DNA from: JANMMJ01 sp964543235
GTDB taxonomy: Bacteria; Pseudomonadota; Alphaproteobacteria; Rhizobiales; Aestuariivirgaceae
DNA: 11,901 bases
Direction of reading: 5' to 3'
NCBI GenBank assembly: GCA_964543235.1
Contig: CAZIXE010000091.1
Span: forward strand, 1 to 11,901
Shown here: in pieces, positions 6,987 to 11,901 of the stretch
How positions within the stretch are numbered: the stretch's first letter is position 1
Layout of the letters: each line of letters begins with the position of its first letter
Position numbers and translations under genes: made by a program
The notes under the pieces: generated by a model
What the model was told of the DNA's origin: nothing
The model's input: the letters and a program-made list of their open reading frames with translations, nothing else
The model's database searches: none

Positions 6987-7334
6987 ATGAATTTCCCTGC
7001 GCTCTCCAGCGGCAACGCCTATGTCGACCTGTTCGCAGCCGTCGTGCTCGGGCTCGGCCTTGTGCTGCTCGCCTTCTCGCTCGCGCGCCTGCTTGGCCGG
7101 CGGCCACCGCCCGATCCGTTGGCGCAGCTGGCGGCATTGAAACAGACCCGGGACCTGCCGCGCGAAGAGCGCATCCTGGCGCAGGCCAGGCTGGCCGAGG
7201 AACTCACGCATGAGTGGGAAAGCGCACTGCCGGAACTCAAGGCGGCATTGCGCCAGCCCGATGTCCCCTTCGACGTCGAGGCCTCGCACCAGCAGCTCGC
7301 CAGGCTGATCAAGTCGCGGGTGCCGGCGGAATAG
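6987..7334 (+). CDS. Small single-span membrane protein of unknown function, 115 aa
   Basis: The start is the ATG at 6987, with GAGG six bases upstream; a GTG at 6975 is in frame but would overlap that site. A hydrophobic stretch at residues 13-35 (VDLFAAVVLGLGLVLLAFSL, then ARLLGRR) is a good transmembrane helix with positive residues on its C-terminal side. This predicts N-out, C-in topology with an 80-residue cytoplasmic tail. The tail is charged and helical (QLAALKQTRDLPREERILAQARLAEEL), with a possible short coiled coil. I do not recognise the family. Its place between two RTX genes suggests a link to cell-envelope biology, but that is context only. It is in the same orientation as the RTX genes and 204 bases before paralogue C. 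Confidence 0.7.
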   Translation: MNFPALSSGNAYVDLFAAVVLGLGLVLLAFSLARLLGRRPPPDPLAQLAALKQTRDLPREERILAQARLAEELTHEWESALPELKAALRQPDVPFDVEASHQQLARLIKSRVPAE

Positions 7335-7351
7335 GGAGACCCGCCCCGCCA

Positions 7352-7372
7352 TTAACCGCACCGCAAGGTTAA
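7352..7372 (+). promoter_or_regulatory. Inverted repeat TTAACC-N9-GGTTAA upstream of paralogue C
   Basis: TTAACC (7352-7357) and GGTTAA (7367-7372) form a perfect 6-bp dyad with a 9-base spacer. It lies 17 bases after the membrane-protein stop and 166 bases before the paralogue C start. The AT-rich arms stand out in GC-rich DNA and suit a dimeric regulator. The half-site spacing does not match the CtrA motif (TTAA-N7-TTAA). No T run follows, so it is an unlikely terminator. Confidence 0.35.
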
Positions 7373-7538
7373 GGCGCGAATCGCCTGCTCCGGCAGCTTC
7401 CAGAAACAAATGAAACGCCCCGCTGCACCGGCGGAAATACAACCGCGACATGCATAGCCTAGTCGTGCCCGGCAACAAAGCGCACACACCGGTGCGTCGC
7501 GCCCTCCTGGGCCGCGCCGGCAAACAAGGACACAGTTC

Positions 7539-8945
7539 ATGGCAACCCTGACCAACGGCGACGACACCAAGTTTTTCGGCAGCGGCAATCACCTCGTCTT
7601 TGCTCTCGGCGGCAACGACTTCATCTCGGCCGGCGGCGGCGATGACACGGTGTGGGGCGGTGCGGGCAACGACACGATCCTGCCCGGCATCGGGCTCGAC
7701 GTCGTGCATGGCGGCAGCGGCATCGACACGATCCTCTATGGCGGTGCATCGTCGGGCGCGTTCGTCGATCTCGAACTGCATCGCGGATTTGCCAAGGATC
7801 TGGGCGAAGCGGCCGACGGCGACATCATCGACGGCGTCGAGAATGTCTCCGGCAGCGGTTTCCACGACACGATCCTGGGCGACGGCAAGAACAATGTCCT
7901 GCAGGGACTCGCCGGCAACGATCGCGTGTTAGGACGCGGCGGCAATGACACGATGATCGGCGGCGACGGTGATGATCTGCTCGACGGAGGCGCCGGTGCG
8001 GATATTCTCGAAGCCGGCAGCGGCCTCGATGTCGCCAGTTATGAAAGTGCGGCGTCGGGTGTTTCCGTGAGCTTCGCGACCGGCACGGGCACGCGCGGCG
8101 AGGCCGACGGCGATACGCTGAGCGGCTTCGAAGACCTCCGGGGCTCAAACTTCAACGACCGTCTCGAGGGCGATGATGGAGTCAATTTCATTCAGGGCGA
8201 GGGGGGCGCCGATACTATCCGCGCGCTGGGCGGCAACGATTATCTCTATGGCGGCGATGGCAATGACGTGCTCTCCGGCGGCGACGGCAATGACACGCTA
8301 TTCGGTGGCCGCGGGGCGGACAGGCTCGCGGGCGGCAATGGCACCGATGCCGCCTACTATGACTATGCCAAGGCCGGCGTCGTCCTGAGCCTTGTCTCGG
8401 GAGGGAGCGGGGGCGAGGCCAAGGGCGATACCTATTCCTCGATCGAAAACGTTATGGCGACGGTTTTCGACGACAAGGTGAGCGGCAATGGTAATGCCAA
8501 CTACATTGAAGCGTTGGGGGGCAAGGACACGCTGGCGGGCGGCGCCGGAAACGACACGCTCCATGGCGGCGATCAGGATGACCAGCTGTCCGGCGGCGAC
8601 GGCGCCGACGTTCTCTATGGTAGTTATGGCCGCGACATCCTCACGGGCGGCGCCGGCGAGGATACGTTCCTGTTCGAATCGGTCTATGAAGGAGGTGTGC
8701 TGCCCGCCGAGCGCGATGTCATCCTCGATTTCGAACAGGGTGTCGACCGGATCGATTTCACCGGGTTCTTTGACCCGAGCTTCATTGGCGGTGCGGCGTT
8801 CTCGATGACCGAAGAGGAATTCCGATTCTATGCGGCCGGCGGCGATACGGTGATCGCCATCGACGGAGACGGCGACGGCTCGGCCGACATGGAGATCAAG
8901 CTGATCGGCACCTACACGCTGACGGTGGATGACTTCATCCTGTGA
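7539..8945 (+). CDS. Large RTX calcium-binding repeat protein, paralogue C, 468 aa
   Basis: The ATG at 7539 has AAGGA eight bases upstream and gives MATLTNGDDTKFFGSGNHLVFALGG, the family N-terminus. Three modules follow, with lead strands at GAFVDL (73), GVSVSF (174) and GVVLSL (280), each followed by GD-x4-(I/F)E(N/D) and nonapeptide blocks. The spacings (101 and 106) match those of paralogue B. The C-terminal domain starts near DTFLFESVYEGG (375) and contains RDVILDFEQGVDRIDF; it differs from A and B by an EF-hand-like DGDGDGSAD (442-450), shared with the decayed copy (DKDGDGVAD). It ends VDDFIL. No cysteine, signal peptide or catalytic domain is visible. It is the most distant copy, separated from the A/B pair by about 1.3 kb with a DUF1127 and a membrane-protein gene, and converges on the next gene with only 17 bases between stops. 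Likely type I secreted; role unknown. Confidence 0.93.
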   Translation: MATLTNGDDTKFFGSGNHLVFALGGNDFISAGGGDDTVWGGAGNDTILPGIGLDVVHGGSGIDTILYGGASSGAFVDLELHRGFAKDLGEAADGDIIDGVENVSGSGFHDTILGDGKNNVLQGLAGNDRVLGRGGNDTMIGGDGDDLLDGGAGADILEAGSGLDVASYESAASGVSVSFATGTGTRGEADGDTLSGFEDLRGSNFNDRLEGDDGVNFIQGEGGADTIRALGGNDYLYGGDGNDVLSGGDGNDTLFGGRGADRLAGGNGTDAAYYDYAKAGVVLSLVSGGSGGEAKGDTYSSIENVMATVFDDKVSGNGNANYIEALGGKDTLAGGAGNDTLHGGDQDDQLSGGDGADVLYGSYGRDILTGGAGEDTFLFESVYEGGVLPAERDVILDFEQGVDRIDFTGFFDPSFIGGAAFSMTEEEFRFYAAGGDTVIAIDGDGDGSADMEIKLIGTYTLTVDDFIL

Positions 8946-8962
8946 CGGGTGCGCTGCAGGCG

Positions 8963-9487
8963 TCAGTCGCCCTGCTGGTACCAGCGCAGCTTCCTGCCGT
9001 CCCACCAGAGCAGCGCGCTGGCCGATTCGGTCCTGATGATCATGAGGGCGTCGCCCCTCAGTTTGGGCGGGGCGCCGCCGGCAGCGCCCGGCTCCACCGG
9101 ACCCTTGCGGTACACATGCCAGGCATCCATCCAGCCGAAATCATCCCCGCCATTGCCGATCTCCTGCCCGGCTCCGGCTATCATGATGCGGCCTGACGAC
9201 AGGGCCAGGGCGATGCCATGCTTGCCGGAGGCATTCGCCCTGACAAGGATGGCGGTGTCGCGCCGGCCATCGCCATCGAAATCGCCGTGCAGGTAGAAGG
9301 GATTGAGGCGGGATTCGAAAGCGAGACCAGCGTGCGCGGCGAAGGGCGCGACAATCTCCGGCGGCAGGCTCGCGGCCATGACATAGTCGAGATCACCGGG
9401 ACCTGCCGCCAGCGCGGTGCCGCCCAGGCTTGCGGCCAGTAGCGCACATCCCCACATGATTGTGGATATCCGTCTTTCTGCTGACAT
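8963..9487 (-). CDS. Exported small protein with FG-GAP/VCBS-like calcium motif, 174 aa
   Basis: The N-terminus (MSAERRISTIMWGCALLAASLGGTALAA) is a Sec signal peptide: basic n-region, hydrophobic core, and an ALA cleavage site near residue 28. The mature part of about 146 residues contains YLHGDFDGDGRRDTAILVR (residues 65-83). This is the DxDGDGxxD loop followed by a beta strand that is typical of FG-GAP/VCBS-type calcium-binding repeats; only one copy is present. The end is Trp-rich (LLWWDGRKLRWYQQGD). I do not recognise a named family and infer a periplasmic or secreted location. It uses Sec rather than type I export, unlike the convergent RTX gene 17 bases away. Start choice is uncertain: Met11 at 9457 is an alternative, though it would lose the basic n-region. 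A cluster of GCTGAC heptamers overlaps the start at 9487. Confidence 0.78.
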   Translation of the reverse strand: MSAERRISTIMWGCALLAASLGGTALAAGPGDLDYVMAASLPPEIVAPFAAHAGLAFESRLNPFYLHGDFDGDGRRDTAILVRANASGKHGIALALSSGRIMIAGAGQEIGNGGDDFGWMDAWHVYRKGPVEPGAAGGAPPKLRGDALMIIRTESASALLWWDGRKLRWYQQGD

Positions 9488-9507
9488 CTGCTGACGGTAG
9501 GCTGATC
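9480..9507 (-). repeat. Three GCTGAC-type heptamers at 10-11 bp spacing
   Basis: On the plus strand GCTGACA (9480), GCTGACG (9490) and GCTGATC (9501) occur 10 and 11 bases apart. The heptamer is the same as in the exact 11-bp array at 943-982, and again the gene on the minus strand encodes an exported acidic protein. The first copy overlaps the assigned start codon, which weakens the case unless the true start is Met11. It could be a degenerate response-regulator site. Confidence 0.3.
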
Positions 9508-9534
9508 GAGTGTTGCGGGTCCAGCCTTGCGTAT

Positions 9535-9549
9535 GTTCACCCTTTGGTC
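9535..9549 (+). promoter_or_regulatory. Candidate LexA (SOS) box upstream of uvrA
   Basis: GTTC-ACCCTTT-GGTC matches the alphaproteobacterial LexA box GTTC-N7-GTTC with one mismatch in the second half, 12 bases before the uvrA ATG. Alphaproteobacterial uvrA is a known SOS gene, so the position is as expected. It lies in the 74-bp divergent region shared with the exported-protein gene. LexA bound here would block uvrA transcription or early elongation. Confidence 0.55.
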
Positions 9550-9561
9550 TAGTCGAGTCGC

Positions 9562-11901
9562 ATGCCCGAGCATAAGAAGGTCATTTCCATCCAGGGTGCG
9601 CGCGAGCACAACCTCAAGAATATTTCACTGGAGCTGCCGCGCGACAAGCTGATCGTGTTCACCGGGCTCTCGGGTTCCGGCAAGTCGTCGCTCGCCTTCG
9701 ACACGATCTATGCCGAGGGACAGCGGCGCTATGTGGAGAGCCTGTCGGCCTATGCGCGGCAGTTCCTCGAAATGATGCAGAAGCCCGATGTCGACCAGAT
9801 CGACGGGCTGTCGCCGGCGATTTCGATCGAGCAGAAGACGACCAGCCGCAATCCGCGCTCGACGGTCGGCACCGTCACCGAAATCTACGACTACATGCGG
9901 CTGTTGTTCGCGCGCATCGGCATCCCCTATTCGCCGGCGACGGGCCTTCCCATCGAGAGCCAGACGGTCACCCAGATGGTCGACCGGGTGATGGACCTGC
10001 CGGAGGGCACCAGGCTCTACATCCTGGCGCCGATCGTCCGTGGACGGAAGGGCGAATACCGCAAGGACTTCGCCGATCTGCAGAAGAAGGGCTTCCAGCG
10101 GGTCAAGGTGGACGGGGCCTTCCACGAGATCGATGCGGTGCCGGCGCTCGACAAGAAATACAAGCACGACATCGATGTGGTGGTCGACCGCATCGTGGTC
10201 AGGCCCGATCTCGGCAACCGGCTGGCCGATTCGTTTGAAACTGCACTCAAACTGGCCGACGGGCTGGCGGTGGCGGAATTCGCCGACAGGCCTCTGCCTC
10301 CCTCCGCGACCGCGGAGGAGAGCGCCAACAAGTCGAAGAACGAGACGCATGAGCGCATCCTGTTCTCGGAGCGCTTCGCCTGCCCGGTGTCGGGCTTCAC
10401 CATCGACGAGATCGAGCCCAGACTCTTCTCCTTCAACAATCCGTTCGGCGCCTGCCCCAAATGCGACGGGCTCGGGACGGAACTGCGCTTCGAGCCGGAG
10501 CTGGTGGTGCCGGATGAAAGCTTGAGCCTGCGCGACGGGGCGGTGGTGCCGTGGGCCAAGACCGGCAATACCTCGCCCTATTACATGCAGACGCTGGAGG
10601 CGCTGGGCCGGCATTTCAGGTTCTCGATGGCAACGCCGTGGAAGGACCTGCCGAAGAAGGCACGCGAGGCGATCCTGTTCGGCACCGGTGAGGAAGAGAT
10701 CACCATCACCTATGACGACGGACTTCGGACCTACAAAACGAAGAAGCCGTTCGAGGGCGTCATCGGCAATATCGAGCGGCGCTGGCGCGAGACCGACTCG
10801 CAATGGATGCGCGAGGAACTTTCGCGCTACCAGTCGGATCACCCGTGCGAAGCGTGCGCGGGCTATCGCCTCAAGCCGCAGGCGCTGGCGGTCAAAGTTG
10901 CCGGCCGTCACATCGGCCAGGTTAGCGACATGTCGATCCGCGAGGCGAACCGGTGGTTTGCCGATCTGCCGCAGGCGCTCAAGCCCAAGCAGATGGAGAT
11001 CGCAGCGCGTATCCTGAAAGAGATTCGCGAGCGCCTCAAGTTCCTGGTCGACGTCGGCCTCGAATATCTCACCCTGTCGCGCACCTCCGGCACGCTGTCG
11101 GGCGGCGAGAGCCAGCGCATCCGGCTCGCCTCGCAGATCGGCTCCGGCCTGACCGGCGTGCTGTATGTGCTGGACGAGCCGTCAATCGGGCTGCACCAGC
11201 GCGACAATGCGCGGCTGCTTGAAACGCTCATTCATCTCCGCGACCTCGGCAATACGGTGATCGTGGTCGAGCATGACGAGGACGCGATCCGGTATGCGGA
11301 TTTCGTCGTCGATATCGGGCCGGGAGCCGGCGTCCATGGCGGCAAGATCGTGGCGCAAGGCTCACCGGCCGAGATCATGGCCAATCCGCACTCGCTCACC
11401 GGCCAGTATCTCACCGGCTTCCAGCAGATCCCGGCGCCGGCCTACCGGCGCAAATGGGACAGGGGCCGGTCGATCCGCGTGCATGGCGCACGCGCCAACA
11501 ACCTCAAGAACATCGCGGCGGAAATTCCCCTGGGCGTGTTCACCTGCGTCACCGGGGTGTCGGGCGGCGGCAAGTCGACGCTGCTGATCGATACGGTCTA
11601 CCGCGCGGCGGCGCGCAAGCTGATGGGCACGCGCGAACCGCCGGCCGAGCATGACCGGATCGAAGGCCTCGAGATGCTCGACAAGATCATCGACATCGAC
11701 CAGAGCCCCATCGGGCGGACGCCGCGCTCGAACCCTGCGACCTATACGGGGGCCTTCACGCCGATCCGCGACTGGTTCGCCGGCCTGCCCGAGGCCAAGG
11801 CCAGGGGCTATGAGCCGGGGCGGTTTTCGTTCAACGTCAAGGGCGGGCGCTGCGAGACCTGCCAGGGCGACGGGGTCATCAAGATCGAGATGCACTTTTT
11901 G
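9562..11901 (+). CDS. uvrA: UvrA, excinuclease ABC subunit A (3' end cut by window edge)
   Basis: UvrA is the damage-scanning ABC ATPase of nucleotide excision repair, working with UvrB and UvrC in the cytoplasm. The first 780 residues of about 960 are present. Visible are Walker A GLSGSGKS (35-42), SIEQKTTSRNPRSTVGT, the first zinc-finger region (274-301), signature LSGGESQRIRL (512-522), Walker B VLYVLDEPS (533-541), second Walker A GVSGGGKST (665-673), TPRSNPATYTG, and the first half of the second zinc finger (Cys764, Cys767). In the first finger the second cysteine is serine (Cys274-Pro-Val-Ser277 with Cys298/Cys301), a change I associate with alphaproteobacterial UvrA. The ATG at 9562 gives the normal N-terminus MPEHKKVISIQGAREHNLKN. 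A candidate LexA box lies just upstream. The frame is open to the last base, so truncation is due only to the window. Confidence 0.98.
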   Translation, partial: MPEHKKVISIQGAREHNLKNISLELPRDKLIVFTGLSGSGKSSLAFDTIYAEGQRRYVESLSAYARQFLEMMQKPDVDQIDGLSPAISIEQKTTSRNPRSTVGTVTEIYDYMRLLFARIGIPYSPATGLPIESQTVTQMVDRVMDLPEGTRLYILAPIVRGRKGEYRKDFADLQKKGFQRVKVDGAFHEIDAVPALDKKYKHDIDVVVDRIVVRPDLGNRLADSFETALKLADGLAVAEFADRPLPPSATAEESANKSKNETHERILFSERFACPVSGFTIDEIEPRLFSFNNPFGACPKCDGLGTELRFEPELVVPDESLSLRDGAVVPWAKTGNTSPYYMQTLEALGRHFRFSMATPWKDLPKKAREAILFGTGEEEITITYDDGLRTYKTKKPFEGVIGNIERRWRETDSQWMREELSRYQSDHPCEACAGYRLKPQALAVKVAGRHIGQVSDMSIREANRWFADLPQALKPKQMEIAARILKEIRERLKFLVDVGLEYLTLSRTSGTLSGGESQRIRLASQIGSGLTGVLYVLDEPSIGLHQRDNARLLETLIHLRDLGNTVIVVEHDEDAIRYADFVVDIGPGAGVHGGKIVAQGSPAEIMANPHSLTGQYLTGFQQIPAPAYRRKWDRGRSIRVHGARANNLKNIAAEIPLGVFTCVTGVSGGGKSTLLIDTVYRAAARKLMGTREPPAEHDRIEGLEMLDKIIDIDQSPIGRTPRSNPATYTGAFTPIRDWFAGLPEAKARGYEPGRFSFNVKGGRCETCQGDGVIKIEMHFL

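Noticed and set aside
7352..7372. CtrA site (TTAA-N7-TTAA)
   Set aside because: The two TTAA boxes are 13 bases apart, not 7; listed only as an unassigned inverted repeat.
2564..8945. CRISPR array or tandem DNA repeat in the RTX region
   Set aside because: The periodicity is in codons of Gly/Asp nonapeptides within open frames, not identical repeats with unique spacers.
9625..10911. 428-codon minus-strand ORF opposite uvrA
   Set aside because: Shadow of uvrA; the plus strand has all UvrA motifs in order.

Overview
The window looks like chromosomal DNA from a GC-rich alphaproteobacterium, probably of the Hyphomicrobiales/Rhizobiales type. Reasons: a UvrA with the CPVSGF first zinc-finger half and SGGGKST second Walker A that I associate with this class, a near-consensus GTTC-N7-GTTC alphaproteobacterial SOS box in front of uvrA, a DUF1127 mini-protein, and strong G/C third-position codon use. 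No tRNA, rRNA, CRISPR array, insertion sequence or phage gene is visible.

Layout. At the left, a short Asp/Gly-rich RTX (calcium-binding nonapeptide repeat) protein is read leftward (51-896). It is divergent from a HisD-family dehydrogenase (1089-2408) whose zinc-ligand residues are partly replaced. The centre (2564-8945) is a same-strand series of long proteins made almost wholly of RTX repeats: a decayed copy (2564-3062), two intact adjacent copies 40 bp apart (3365-4783 and 4824-6230), a probable N-terminal relic (about 6676-6800), and a third intact copy (7539-8945). Between the second and third intact copies lie a 53-residue DUF1127 protein (6390-6551) and a one-span membrane protein (6987-7334). 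The right end has a small exported protein with a DxDGDG calcium motif, read leftward (8963-9487), divergent from uvrA (9562 to the edge, truncated).

How it fits together. The three intact large paralogues are 468-472 residues long. They share an N-terminal motif (LT-x-GND/GDD...LGGND), three higher-order modules of about 101-107 residues, a serralysin-type (Peptidase_M10_C-like) C-terminal domain, and an acidic-hydrophobic end (DFIL/DFIF). They have no signal peptide and no catalytic domain. By family knowledge this predicts type I secretion and a structural or surface/matrix role in calcium. No ABC transporter, membrane fusion protein or TolC is in the window, so the exporter must lie elsewhere. 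The decayed copies suggest a family that expands and contracts by recombination.

Most notable regulatory signal: four heptamers at an exact 11-bp period (940-983) lie upstream of the leftward RTX gene. They have the geometry of a PhoB-type (OmpR-family) box, CTGTCAN-N4, with a -10-like hexamer 11 bp further on. A looser cluster of the same heptamer sits at the start of the leftward exported-protein gene (9480-9507).
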